Assembly (NCBI RefSeq): GCF_001636615.1
Contig: NZ_LGEK01000037.1
Location: forward strand, 1 to 44,262
Direction: 5' to 3'
Length of the DNA stretch: 44,262 nucleotides
DNA from: Mucilaginibacter sp. L294
GTDB lineage: Bacteria; Bacteroidota; Bacteroidia; Sphingobacteriales; Sphingobacteriaceae
The position numbers and the translations under genes are program-made. Below, one piece after another: positions 25,834-35,321 of this stretch (the stretch's first letter is position 1; each line of letters starts with the position of its first letter). The notes beneath the pieces are model-generated. The model was not told the origin of the DNA and ran no database searches. It saw only the letters and a program-made list of their open reading frames with translations.

Positions 25834-26889
25834 TTACCAGCCCGGCATTTTATCCAAATTAACCACGCTTGGTGAAGTGTACAAAGCCTTAACCTGCGTA
25901 TCGGTATTTGCCGAAAAAGTAAGCTCTGACCAACTCATAAAGAAAGTCCATTTAGGTTGCGCAGCCAGTTGGGCGGCAGTTGGCAGTTTATCACACTCGC
26001 CAATAGCAATGGGCTTACCTTTAGCTACTTCAACCATAGTATTATATTTTGCGGCGGTATAGCCACTGCCGTCATAAACATCAAGCGCGGCAACATCCCA
26101 GTACTCATCACCGGGGTTGTAAGTGTTAGCATCGCTTGCAAGGGTACCAAAATCCTGTATATCCCAAACCCATATCAGGTTAGTAAGGCCTTTGGTTTTG
26201 GTCATATAATTATGCAGTTGCTGATATAGCTTGCGGGTGCCATCTGCACCGGGCCTTCCGCCCCACCAAAATGCGCCCTGGTTCATCTCGTGATACGGGC
26301 GCCATAAAACTTCTACGTTTTTATCTTTCAATTGCTGCAGGTAAACACAAACCTCGTCAACCAAGTTTTTCCATTGTGTATTTATGGCGGTGCCGTCGGT
26401 TAACAGGTCTGCCCATTGCGCGTCGGTAAGCTTGCTTTGTACGCCACTGGCATCAAAACCACAAGGCTCGGCAAGGGCGGGGTTGCAGGAGTGCCACATA
26501 ATATTTACAACAGCTCCCTTTTTAAATTGAGCTTCCGCTTCGTTTATCATCAGCTGGCGGTTATTAATATTATCTGCCTGGAAAAGAAAATCGCCGCTCC
26601 ACAAGGCGGGGTATTTGCCGGTTACACTAAAGGCTTTTTCCGTCCATACCTTAGGGGTAGCATTGGGTTCGCGGTTGTGTATGCCCGATAGCGTTTTTGT
26701 ACCCGATATGCTATACAGGTATTTAAGCGATTTAAACGGTGTATTGGGTATAACCGGCGGTTCTACCACCACAGGCGGCTCTCTCTTAATAGGAGGAACA
26801 TCGTTACCGCCATCTTTACCACACCTTATTATTAAGAATAGCACAGCTACGCTTAACAGGCACACCAACGGAAAATATCTTTTTTTCAT
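25834..26889 (-). CDS. GH26 endo-beta-mannanase, lipoprotein
   Basis: A 351-residue GH26 enzyme (numbered from the ATG at 26887-26889, chosen because MKKRYF gives a normal signal-peptide start; an earlier ATG at 26916 adds nine residues). Cys23 after a hydrophobic stretch suggests lipid anchoring, though Arg at -1 is atypical. A proline-rich linker (about residues 32-51) leads into the catalytic TIM barrel. LWRPYHEMNQGAFWWGG carries the acid/base Glu201 and IAIGECDKLP the nucleophile Glu298, the classic GH26 pair. The family mainly hydrolyses internal beta-1,4-mannosyl bonds of mannan, glucomannan and galactomannan. Location in the SusC1 operon and the lipid anchor suggest it cuts the polymer at the cell surface for import. 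Confidence 0.92.
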   Translation of the reverse strand: MKKRYFPLVCLLSVAVLFLIIRCGKDGGNDVPPIKREPPVVVEPPVIPNTPFKSLKYLYSISGTKTLSGIHNREPNATPKVWTEKAFSVTGKYPALWSGDFLFQADNINNRQLMINEAEAQFKKGAVVNIMWHSCNPALAEPCGFDASGVQSKLTDAQWADLLTDGTAINTQWKNLVDEVCVYLQQLKDKNVEVLWRPYHEMNQGAFWWGGRPGADGTRKLYQQLHNYMTKTKGLTNLIWVWDIQDFGTLASDANTYNPGDEYWDVAALDVYDGSGYTAAKYNTMVEVAKGKPIAIGECDKLPTAAQLAAQPKWTFFMSWSELTFSANTDTQVKALYTSPSVVNLDKMPGW

Positions 26890-26963
26890 AAGGTCTGTTA
26901 TTATTTGAATCGACACTTTTTATTTTTTCAGAAAACTTGGTTTTTAATTAGGAACATTATAAT

Positions 26964-26991
26964 GCATGGCGGCCTAAACCGGCCGCCATGC
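26964..26991 (-). terminator. Strong 11-bp hairpin between the glycan-binding lipoprotein and GH26
   Basis: GCATGGCGGCC (26964-26974) and GGCCGCCATGC (26981-26991) are exact reverse complements around a 6-base loop, starting 7 bases after the lipoprotein gene's stop codon. There is no T-run immediately after it on the minus strand, so it may act as an mRNA-stabilising stem or partial terminator that sets the dose between the SusCD part and the enzymes. Confidence 0.6.
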
Positions 26992-26997
26992 AGGTAC

Positions 26998-27918
26998 TTA
27001 TTGTTTTTTTACATCTATCCAAAAGATCCTTGGATGCTTTACAAACTTGTCGTAATCCGAGTAGATGCTATTCCAATCATCGGTACCGTTAAGCGTAAAT
27101 GAGAAGGAATTATCGGTAATAACTTTCGACTGGCCGTTACCAACATCAACCGTTCTGGCACTTTCGAAAGTAGCCGAGGTGACCTTACCATCTGCTGATG
27201 TGAAAATTATTTTGTTGGCATTATAATCATGCACCCAGGTGCTTTCGCCTTTAGGTATCACTCTGTAAAAGCTGTTTACATCAGTAGCCGGGGTAAGGAT
27301 ATACTGAAAGTTGGCGTACTTACCATCCAGGCCTGCATCATTGGTTACCTTGCCTGTGGTGTTGCCATCGGCAGTAACACCGGTATAAACAAATGTTAAG
27401 GTATTATCCTGTTCAGCAGCGGGGCCGCCTTCAACAGGCCACGCCCATGGTTTATCCGTCATTTTAACAACACCGCCGCCACCATACTCGGGGCCGGTAC
27501 CGCCATAAACAACCAGTTGCTGCACATTAAAGGTACCAAGCAATGGCTCGGTGAACGGAACGAGTTCTACTGTCCAGTCGCGGATTTCACCAGTTTCTGA
27601 TGTTACTGTGTAAATAGCCTGGTTGCTGTTTGCCGCAAAGTTCACCGAAGTGCCAGATTCGGGCTTAACGGTTGATTTGTAGGAGGTTTGGATATTGGGT
27701 TTAACACTTTCAAATGTTGTACCATCCTGCAATAGCACGCGCACGGTAACTTTCGAGTTCACTCTGTCGACCACGGCGGGGCCAACCTGCACCAAACCGT
27801 CGCCAAGGGTAACGGCCTCAACGGCACGCTCATGGCTTTGTATGCCTTTGTTGGGGTCCTTTTTGCAAGAACACAGCAAAATAATGGCTATAATGAATAG
27901 GTAATTTATACGTTTCAT
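26998..27918 (-). CDS. Surface glycan-binding-type lipoprotein (SusE/F position)
   Basis: A 306-residue lipoprotein (from the ATG at 27918; MII could add three residues). LLCSC puts the lipid-carrying Cys at 18. Residues about 35-125 look like an immunoglobulin-type domain of the DUF5018-like group (AIYTVTSETGEIRDWTVEL), and the rest is a second beta-rich domain rich in Gly, Trp and Asn (EYGGGGVV, KPWAWPVEGG). No catalytic motif is visible. Its place right after SusD1 is where glycan loci encode surface glycan-binding proteins, so binding of mannan at the surface is the best inference. Spacing to SusD1 is only about 16 bp from this start. Confidence 0.72.
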   Translation of the reverse strand: MKRINYLFIIAIILLCSCKKDPNKGIQSHERAVEAVTLGDGLVQVGPAVVDRVNSKVTVRVLLQDGTTFESVKPNIQTSYKSTVKPESGTSVNFAANSNQAIYTVTSETGEIRDWTVELVPFTEPLLGTFNVQQLVVYGGTGPEYGGGGVVKMTDKPWAWPVEGGPAAEQDNTLTFVYTGVTADGNTTGKVTNDAGLDGKYANFQYILTPATDVNSFYRVIPKGESTWVHDYNANKIIFTSADGKVTSATFESARTVDVGNGQSKVITDNSFSFTLNGTDDWNSIYSDYDKFVKHPRIFWIDVKKQ

Positions 27919-27934
27919 GATGATCACTTCTTAA

Positions 27935-29443
27935 TTAGTTATTTAGGTTAGGGTTCCTGTCTACCTCTGATTGCGGGATGGGGAAGAAATAAGCATCGCC
28001 GGTGATGGTTTTGCCATATTTGGTTACCAGTATATTCTCCATATTATGCGTACGGCGCAGGTCAAACAAGCGCTGCCCTTCAAAGCATAACTCCCATGAA
28101 CGTTCCTGTAAAACAGCATCTCTGAATTGTTTAACGGTTAAATTAGGCGGCAGGTCGCCCAGCCCGGCACGTGTGCGGATCGCTTTTATGGCGTTGTAAC
28201 CTTCTAACGTTGGGCCACATGCTTCGGCATAAACCAACAGAATATCTGAGAAACGCAGTATTGGTGTGTTGCAGCTGGTTTGGTCGCCGGCCTGCCAGCC
28301 GCTATCATTGTATTTATTGCTGAATGGCCTGGTGTAAGCATCTGTTATACTCAGGTTTTGAGGTGTACCCACAAATGGAGAGTTGCCTGCGCCAACATCG
28401 TAAATAGTTGATATGATCAGCTCGGTTTTCCTTTTATCGCTATTATCAAAACTGTTGTACAAGGCGGCTTCGGTTAAAAATTCATTAAACCCACCCGGAA
28501 CAAACACCTTGTTTGGCAATTTAAAATTCAGGTTTGGCATAAACATTTTTGGCAGCTTTGAGTACAGCCCCTCGTTGGTACCGGTCCTGTCGGTAGATGC
28601 ATCTAAAAGGTGCTCAGGGCCGCTCTTTTTATTTACATCGTATATATCACTCAAATTAGGATCGAGGCCATACACGGTTTGGTCATTAACTACTTTGCCT
28701 GCATACTCTTTTGCTTTGGCGTACATATCATCGGCACTTGCCACAAAATCATACCCCGGTGAGCCGGTGTCTTTAGCAGATGCGAGCGTTAAGTAAACCT
28801 TTGATAACAAACCCCATGCCCCTACCTGGTTAATGCGGCCAACGTGGCGCACCTGGTCCATCATACCTTGCGCTTTGGTAAGGTCAGATATGATCTGGTC
28901 GTAAATATCTTTAATAGACGATTTTGGCAAATTGGTTTTGCTTGGGTCGTCCACGGGTTCCAGGTGCATAGGCACCGCGCCAAACAAACGCACCAGGTTA
29001 AAATAATGCAGCGCGCGCAGCGTGTATGCCTCGCCCACTATCTCGTTACGGGCGGCCTCACTCATGGTGGTTATTCCCGGTACATAGGTTATAACCAGGT
29101 TAGCACGGTTTGCACCTACATATGGCAGCTGAAAGCCGGGCCTTAATGTCCCGTTTACCGATGTGGCAGCCAACTTATCAAGTAATACGTTATCGGCACT
29201 TTTACCTGCCGCTATTTCCATATCCTCAGTTGGCGCTTCGGTTAAGGTGATAAAGTTACGCGAGTAGTAATCCAGATCGGGAAGGATGGAGTACGCGTAG
29301 ATTAATGCCGAATTGGCATCAGCCTCTGTTTTGTAAAAGTTTGCTGTTGAAAGGAACCCGTAGGGCTTCTCTTCCAGTTGTTTGCGGCAGGCAGTAAATG
29401 ATGTTGCTGCCAGTATGAGCGCTATATATTTTAGTTTTTTCAT
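27935..29443 (-). CDS. SusD/RagB-family glycan-binding lipoprotein (SusD1)
   Basis: A 502-residue SusD-like lipoprotein. Lipid attachment is at Cys19 (TSFTACRK). The N-terminal LEEKPYGFLSTANFYKTEADANSALIYAY and mid-region VVGEAYTLRALHYFNLVRLFGAVPM are family hallmarks (TPR-like helices), and the C-terminal VLQERSWELCFEGQRLFDLRR with FPIPQSEVDRNPNL closes the fold. It forms the lid on its SusC partner and helps bind the oligosaccharide. The gene follows SusC1 by 20 bp, so the two are a pair. Confidence 0.96.
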   Translation of the reverse strand: MKKLKYIALILAATSFTACRKQLEEKPYGFLSTANFYKTEADANSALIYAYSILPDLDYYSRNFITLTEAPTEDMEIAAGKSADNVLLDKLAATSVNGTLRPGFQLPYVGANRANLVITYVPGITTMSEAARNEIVGEAYTLRALHYFNLVRLFGAVPMHLEPVDDPSKTNLPKSSIKDIYDQIISDLTKAQGMMDQVRHVGRINQVGAWGLLSKVYLTLASAKDTGSPGYDFVASADDMYAKAKEYAGKVVNDQTVYGLDPNLSDIYDVNKKSGPEHLLDASTDRTGTNEGLYSKLPKMFMPNLNFKLPNKVFVPGGFNEFLTEAALYNSFDNSDKRKTELIISTIYDVGAGNSPFVGTPQNLSITDAYTRPFSNKYNDSGWQAGDQTSCNTPILRFSDILLVYAEACGPTLEGYNAIKAIRTRAGLGDLPPNLTVKQFRDAVLQERSWELCFEGQRLFDLRRTHNMENILVTKYGKTITGDAYFFPIPQSEVDRNPNLNN

Positions 29444-29463
29444 ATTGATATCCTTTTAAGAAA

Positions 29464-32400
29464 TTAGAAGGTAACGTTCAGGCCAAGCGAGTATGCGCGC
29501 GGTTTGCGGTAGTTACCGCCAAATTGCCCGTTCTCGCCCACCTCAGGGTCATAACTTGGGTTAAACTTGGTAAATGTATACAGGTTGTTGCCAGAGAAAT
29601 AAACCCTTAAGTTTGATATGCCTTTTAGAGCGTTGGGCTTAAAGTTGTAACCCAGGTTAACATTCTGAATACGCAGGAACGATCCATCCTGCACGTACCA
29701 GGTTGATGCATAATTTACACGGGTAGAGTTTACGCTCGGGTAAACATTGCTTGGGTTATCCGGTGTCCAGCGTTGTAATTGCGCGCTTGGGGTGAATTTT
29801 GAGAAATTGAAGATATCGTTACCCTGCACCCCATATACCTGTGCAGAAAAATCAAACCTGTGGTATTTAAGCGACGTGTTAAGGCTGTACGTGAATTTAG
29901 GATTAGGGTTACCAATAATGTACTCGCCATTCTGGCCAACAGGTAGCGGGCCGCCTGCCAGGTATTTAATATCCCCTGCTTTTTGCACCGCGTTATCAAC
30001 CGGCGATATATTGCCATCCACCTGGTTAATACCATCAAACATATATCCAACAAAAACATTGGCCGGCTGCCCGTTAATAAAATAATTTAATGGTGCACGG
30101 ATGGCTTCGATAACGCCGGTATCTTCAATACTGTTACCACCGCCAATGTTTAATACTTTATTACGGTTAATGCTTAAGTTACCACCAACATTCCAGCTTA
30201 ATTCTCCCTGTAGTATCTGCGCATTAACACCCAGCTCAAAACCTTTGTTATCAATAATGCCATCGTTTATCTGGATAACACTATATCCTGATGATAGCGC
30301 TATCTGGTTAAGGCGCAACAGGTCGGTAGTGTGTTTGTAGTAATAATCAGCACTGATGGTAAAACGCTGGTCAAACAGGCCTATATCTATACCCAAATCT
30401 AACTGGCGGGTGGTTTCCCATTTAAGACTCTTATTACCAAGGCCATTAAATACTTTACCATTTACGTTGGTACCGTCATTGAAAAAAGGTGGGCCATAAC
30501 CTGTTTGGAAACCGCCATCGGTAAAGTATTTATAACTACCTAATAGCGACAGGGATTGGTATGGAGAGATCCCCTGGTTACCAACCAGGCCGTAGCTACC
30601 GCGCAGTTTCAATTCAGATACCTGCGGTATATCTTTCATAAAGGCTTCCTCGTTTACCTTCCAGGCCACTGCACCCGTTGGGAAGAATGCATATTTGTTG
30701 TTGTCGCCAAATTTTGATGACCCATCTGTACGGGCGGTAAAAGTAAACAAGTAACGGTTAAACAACGAATAGTTGAACCTGCCGTAGTACGATTCTAAAA
30801 CCGTGCGGGTAAGGTTATTAGCCACTACATAAGTTGTTGCGCCTGCAAGGTTTTCGTTCTTTAAAATATCATTAACAAACCCTTGCCCCTGTATCAGGGA
30901 AGTACGCACATTCGTGTTCTCATAACTGGTACCTGCTACAAAGTTAATGTGGTGATTTTTTCCAAAATCACGGTCATAGGTCAAAAAGTTTTCTATAATA
31001 AGGTGATTGGCGCTATAGTTACTTAACTGCCCAAATCCCTGAAACTGATACCCTGTTCCGGTAGCATCACGTGGCTGATAATTATCGCTGATAGAATTAC
31101 CATAGGCATTGCTGATACGACTGCGCAGGTTCAACCCCTTAATAATATCCCAGCTCACAAAAGCCGACGACAACAGGTCAATAGTTTTGCTTTGATTTAA
31201 CACCTCGTTGGCAATTTGTAAGGGGTTACCATAATCGTTACTACCAATATGGAAGTAACTGCCATCGTTATTTAGGGCCGGGAAAATAATATTACGATCT
31301 ACCGAAAGGCCCTGCCCGTAATTTTTAGTCCAGGTGCTAATCACATTTATCCCGGCTGTAACATTTGATTTTAATTTTTGCTCCAGGTTAACACGGCCAA
31401 CATATTTTTCATAGCCGTTTTTAATGGCCAGGCCCTGCTCGTTGTAGTAGTTGCCGGATATAGCGTAAATAGTTTTATCGTTACCACCATCGGTAGTAAG
31501 GGTATAGCTTTGCGATACCGGGTTACGGTAAACCAGCTTTGCCCAATCGGTATAGTAGGGCCATTTTGGCTTTGATGGGTCAATACCGCGCAACTCAGCT
31601 ACCGATGGGTAGTAAAAATCGCCTATTTTTTGGCCAACATACTGTGGCGCTTCGCCACCATTTATGCGCGACTCATTATTTATGGTAGCAAACTCAACCG
31701 GATCACGAAAAACATCCAGTTTATTGCCTAATGTTGATACAGTAGTTAAAGCATTAAGCGTAATACGCGACTGCCCGCTTTTACCTTTACGTGTAGTAAT
31801 TAAGATAACGCCATTAGCGCCCCTTGAACCATATATGGCCGATGATGATGCATCTTTCAAAACCTCAATCGATTCAATATCATCGGGGTTCACCTGTTTA
31901 ATATCACCGGCATCACCTAATGGGATACCATCAATAACTACCAAAGCATTAGCATCACTGCGCGAGCCGTAGCCCCTTACGCGGATAGTTGCAGCTGCGC
32001 CCGGCTGCCCTGATGGGGCCATAACCTGCACACCCGCAATTTTACCTTGCAAAAGCTGGTCGACGTTGCCTGAGGGTACGCGGTTTAAGTCGCTGCCTTT
32101 AATAGACCCTACCGAACCGGTAACATCGCGTTTTTTAGTAACACCATAACCCACCACCACTACATCGTTAAGATCGCGGGTGGCGTTTTGCAGGGTAACA
32201 TCCAGTTTGCTTTGTTGTGTACCCACTGCAATTTCGCGGCTTTGCATCCCAATAAATGTGAATACTAAAGTTGCACCGCCGGGTGCGTTAATGGTATAAC
32301 TACCCTTAACATCAGATACCGTGCGGGTGCCGGTACCTTTTACTGCAATAGTAACACCCGGAAGGGTTATACCTTCTGCATCGGTTACTACTCCTGTAAC

Positions 32401-32484
32401 CTGCCTTTGCTGGGCTAACACGCTTGCCGCGTTAACGCAAAGTAAGATCACACAAATAAATGTTGTGTAAAAAATTGTCCTCAT
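29464..32484 (-). CDS. SusC/RagA-family TonB-linked outer-membrane transporter (SusC1)
   Basis: A 1006-residue TonB-dependent transporter. Residues 1-24 form the signal peptide, about 27-110 a CarboxypepD_reg-like domain (VTGVVTDAEGITLPGVTIAVKGT), about 115-230 the plug (VVVVGYGVTKKRDVTGSVG; ASSSAIYGSRGANGVILITT is the SusC signature), and the remainder a 22-strand barrel ending in an aromatic NVTF. There is no STN domain, so it is not predicted to signal through FecR. It imports oligosaccharides into the periplasm in partnership with SusD1. The downstream GH26 and GH5-like genes point to beta-mannan oligosaccharides. A 14-bp palindrome lies 47 bp upstream. Confidence 0.97.
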   Translation of the reverse strand: MRTIFYTTFICVILLCVNAASVLAQQRQVTGVVTDAEGITLPGVTIAVKGTGTRTVSDVKGSYTINAPGGATLVFTFIGMQSREIAVGTQQSKLDVTLQNATRDLNDVVVVGYGVTKKRDVTGSVGSIKGSDLNRVPSGNVDQLLQGKIAGVQVMAPSGQPGAAATIRVRGYGSRSDANALVVIDGIPLGDAGDIKQVNPDDIESIEVLKDASSSAIYGSRGANGVILITTRKGKSGQSRITLNALTTVSTLGNKLDVFRDPVEFATINNESRINGGEAPQYVGQKIGDFYYPSVAELRGIDPSKPKWPYYTDWAKLVYRNPVSQSYTLTTDGGNDKTIYAISGNYYNEQGLAIKNGYEKYVGRVNLEQKLKSNVTAGINVISTWTKNYGQGLSVDRNIIFPALNNDGSYFHIGSNDYGNPLQIANEVLNQSKTIDLLSSAFVSWDIIKGLNLRSRISNAYGNSISDNYQPRDATGTGYQFQGFGQLSNYSANHLIIENFLTYDRDFGKNHHINFVAGTSYENTNVRTSLIQGQGFVNDILKNENLAGATTYVVANNLTRTVLESYYGRFNYSLFNRYLFTFTARTDGSSKFGDNNKYAFFPTGAVAWKVNEEAFMKDIPQVSELKLRGSYGLVGNQGISPYQSLSLLGSYKYFTDGGFQTGYGPPFFNDGTNVNGKVFNGLGNKSLKWETTRQLDLGIDIGLFDQRFTISADYYYKHTTDLLRLNQIALSSGYSVIQINDGIIDNKGFELGVNAQILQGELSWNVGGNLSINRNKVLNIGGGNSIEDTGVIEAIRAPLNYFINGQPANVFVGYMFDGINQVDGNISPVDNAVQKAGDIKYLAGGPLPVGQNGEYIIGNPNPKFTYSLNTSLKYHRFDFSAQVYGVQGNDIFNFSKFTPSAQLQRWTPDNPSNVYPSVNSTRVNYASTWYVQDGSFLRIQNVNLGYNFKPNALKGISNLRVYFSGNNLYTFTKFNPSYDPEVGENGQFGGNYRKPRAYSLGLNVTF

Positions 32485-32530
32485 AAATTTTCAATTGGTT
32501 TATGAGGACAATATTAGGGACTTAAGGGGC

Positions 32531-32544
32531 GTGGATTAATCCAC
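32531..32544. promoter_or_regulatory. Perfect 14-bp palindrome upstream of SusC1
   Basis: GTGGATTAATCCAC is a perfect palindrome 47-60 bases upstream of the SusC1 start, inside a 298-bp gap without a gene. The position suits an activator or operator site, for example for the AraC-type domain of the HTCS or another regulator. The rest of the gap shows only weak short stems. Confidence 0.45.
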
Positions 32545-32782
32545 TATTGTATCATTTAAGTACACAAAACAGCCATTATACCTTTTAAAGGGTGTTTTTG
32601 TGTAATTAATATAATTATATGTATTGGTACAGACAGCCTACAGGGAACGCAAGCCCGATTGCCTTAATACGCGTGGGCTTTGTTTTCCTTGCAATTTTAA
32701 GCGGCTGATAAGGCACTTAATTCTACTACTTCTTTCAGTTAATAATTATTAATCCAGCTTTTCATGTAATAAAAAGGTGGTT

Positions 32783-35245
32783 TTACTTCTTAAAATCAGG
32801 GTCCATTTCTGGTGTACGTAACCCGGCTACTTCATCAGCCATCAGCATAAAAACATTCCAACACAAGCCTTTGGTAGAAGGCCACCAACTATTTGTAGTA
32901 GTCCATTTTGTTGGCGTAAATTCTTTACTGAATGGCCATTGCGGGTTAAGATAAATTTCGGCCCAGGCGCGGTTTTCTATCATTGGGATAGCTTTGGCCC
33001 ACCCGTGTTTTAAACCTACCACATAAGCACAGTACTCTGGCCTAAACCAACTGCCACCATTATAGTAAAAGCCGTCATTTTTACCATCCGCATAGTTTTC
33101 TTGACCAAATTTCCCGAATGGCTGGTAATCGGCCGAAAGATATGCATAGCCCTTTGCATCATTTGTAACCCTGATAAGTGTAGGCGCGGTAGTGCCATAC
33201 TGCGGATGCGGCGAATTTGCAACCTTATTAAGTAAAGGCATCAGATCCAGATGGTTTTTAACCATTTCATCGGTAAGCATTGGTTCTTTAAACAGCCATA
33301 ACGAGAAAAACTCAGGTTCAAGATCAGTAAGGGATATAATATCCGGAAAATCCCTGTCAAATAAAATATGCTTTCTTTTGGCATCATAAAAACTACGGTA
33401 CTCGTTTTCTGCCTTTTTGATATAATCATTACTGATATCAAAGCCAAGTTCCTTTATTGTTTTCAGCGCAATTACCAGCATACCCTGGTTAACTGCAAGC
33501 CGGTCGGTTTTGGGGTCGTAATCAATAATATCAATTTGCGACATCGGGAAGTGTGCTTTACATTTCCCATCCCTATCTGCATCAAATTCATTCAATACAT
33601 AATCAACGGCCTTCTTTATTTTTTCATGCGGGAGCTCTATACCAAACCGGCGCTTATTGATCATTGCCCAAACAAGCCACTCTATAGTAGCTTCATTATC
33701 TTTTGCCTCTACCGACCCCATCAGCGGGGTAATAATTGTCCCGATTGAACCTTTTGCTGTTTGTGTATTCCCCCATTGCTCCCATATAGAAAGGTTTAAC
33801 TCTTTATTGTAGGTAGAAACTGTAGAAAAAAACGAGTCGCGATTGTACATATCCGGTGCATAATTCATATTAGGCACATTAAAGGGCTTAAAATTATTTA
33901 CATCGGTTATCCAGGTAAGCATATTGAAATTCCCATACAACATTTTTTCGAAAAGTGATCCTTTAAAACCCTTCCCTTCAGCCAACCGGGATTGGGCCGA
34001 TATCATAAACTGCTGATGCGATTTCCAGGGCTCTACAAACATATAAGTGGTTTTTGTTACACTATCGCCAAGCGGCAGCAAATTATAAGGTTCCTGTTTT
34101 GGCTGATGCTCTATAAATTTAAGATCTTTGATCTGCACATTAAAACTATTGCCCTTAGTAGACCCAATAAACACCGAAACACTATCATTTTCTATATAAG
34201 GTACCAATATGCTTCTTTTAAACAGTGCCCACTGATTGGTATTCACCTGAAAATTATCTACATATTTTAACCCATCTTCCATTTCAAGTGTTTTATGCCC
34301 GTCCTTAATTCTGAAAAGCTTTATTGCCAGCGGCGAGTTGCCCTTGCATAAAAAGGAAATAGTATAAATTTTCTGATCTTTAAACGGCGCTATCAGCTCT
34401 ATTCCTGTCTGGCCGGTACCTTTACCTTTTATAGTAGTAATACCCGCTATTGTGTTAACTGCTGCGTTTCCTATTGCCTTAAACTTTGTACCGGCATGCA
34501 GTACTTTAAAATCGCCGGCATCAAGGTTGTACATTTCACCAAATGTTTGGCTCACAAAACCATTACTTTGCCCTGCCGGGTTGGCTACATACATTAAATT
34601 AACATCGGGCAAACGGCGCAAACCGGTAAAACCTTCGTCTCGCCCGCTAAAACGGCGGCGTGTATTTCTTGTATACTGGTTTTTATATCCCGCGTCTGTT
34701 AAAAAACCTACCACATCATTACCAGGGGTAATAAAACCCGCTGCCGGGAACATTTCGTGAGCAAAGCCACCGGGAAATTTATCGTTTTCGAACGTAACGT
34801 ATCGTTTTGGCTTTTGATATGGCCGGGCAGTTTGTTTTAAAATATAATACAGGCCCGGCATTGATGGCTGAAAAAGTTTAATGGTTTTCTTAATTACATT
34901 AGCATTTACCACCTGGTAATTTACAGCCACCGATAGGTTGGCATCAAATTCTTTTACATATAACTCACGCGTTAGCGTGATGTTATTGCCATCGCCTACC
35001 CATTTTTGGCCGGTAATGTGTTCCAGATTTACATTCGTACTCAGGTCCTGGTTGTACAACTTTAGGGAAAACTCTTCTGTAGCAGTAACTACCTGTTGCG
35101 TCCCATTATAAACATTAACATGAAACCCATTTTGTTCATCCCCTGCTGCTTTTAGCGAAAGCTGCTGGGAAAAGCCCGGTACACCTATTAAACAAAGTAT
35201 AATGCAAATAGCAAATACCGATAAATTTATTTTAAACTGTAGCAT
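32783..35245 (-). CDS. Unassigned secreted protein: beta-sandwich + jelly-roll + helical barrel
   Basis: An 820-residue secreted protein I cannot place in a named family. The signal peptide ends near residue 27. Residues about 29-250 look like a beta-sandwich; about 255-380 form a second beta-domain with carbohydrate-binding-module character (KIYTISFLCKG, QWALFKRSILVPYI); about 400-820 are helix-rich with aromatic and acidic motifs such as YAPDMYNRDSFFS (462-474) and SWWPSTKGLCWNVFMLM near the end, as in (alpha/alpha)6-barrel glycosidases. The RDSF stretch resembles the catalytic Asp region of such barrels, but I cannot name the acid and base. The context in a mannan locus suggests a glycosidase. 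It is the last gene of the SusC2 unit. Confidence 0.55.
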   Translation of the reverse strand: MLQFKINLSVFAICIILCLIGVPGFSQQLSLKAAGDEQNGFHVNVYNGTQQVVTATEEFSLKLYNQDLSTNVNLEHITGQKWVGDGNNITLTRELYVKEFDANLSVAVNYQVVNANVIKKTIKLFQPSMPGLYYILKQTARPYQKPKRYVTFENDKFPGGFAHEMFPAAGFITPGNDVVGFLTDAGYKNQYTRNTRRRFSGRDEGFTGLRRLPDVNLMYVANPAGQSNGFVSQTFGEMYNLDAGDFKVLHAGTKFKAIGNAAVNTIAGITTIKGKGTGQTGIELIAPFKDQKIYTISFLCKGNSPLAIKLFRIKDGHKTLEMEDGLKYVDNFQVNTNQWALFKRSILVPYIENDSVSVFIGSTKGNSFNVQIKDLKFIEHQPKQEPYNLLPLGDSVTKTTYMFVEPWKSHQQFMISAQSRLAEGKGFKGSLFEKMLYGNFNMLTWITDVNNFKPFNVPNMNYAPDMYNRDSFFSTVSTYNKELNLSIWEQWGNTQTAKGSIGTIITPLMGSVEAKDNEATIEWLVWAMINKRRFGIELPHEKIKKAVDYVLNEFDADRDGKCKAHFPMSQIDIIDYDPKTDRLAVNQGMLVIALKTIKELGFDISNDYIKKAENEYRSFYDAKRKHILFDRDFPDIISLTDLEPEFFSLWLFKEPMLTDEMVKNHLDLMPLLNKVANSPHPQYGTTAPTLIRVTNDAKGYAYLSADYQPFGKFGQENYADGKNDGFYYNGGSWFRPEYCAYVVGLKHGWAKAIPMIENRAWAEIYLNPQWPFSKEFTPTKWTTTNSWWPSTKGLCWNVFMLMADEVAGLRTPEMDPDFKK

Positions 35246-35321
35246 TGTTTAATATAAGGTTTGTTTAAAAATTCCACTTTATAATCATTGCAGATCCATT
35301 AGCGAAAAAGCCCGTAAGCAT

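Noticed and set aside
31496..31505. Another AGTAAGGGTA match
   Set aside because: It lies inside the SusC1 coding region and has CCGGGTT, not GTGT, at the 13-base distance, so it serves as a negative control for the two-box element.
32651..32680. AAGCCC/GGGCTT stem in the gap before SusC1 as a terminator for the upstream unit
   Set aside because: Only 6 bp, with an 18-base loop and no U-tract on the minus strand.
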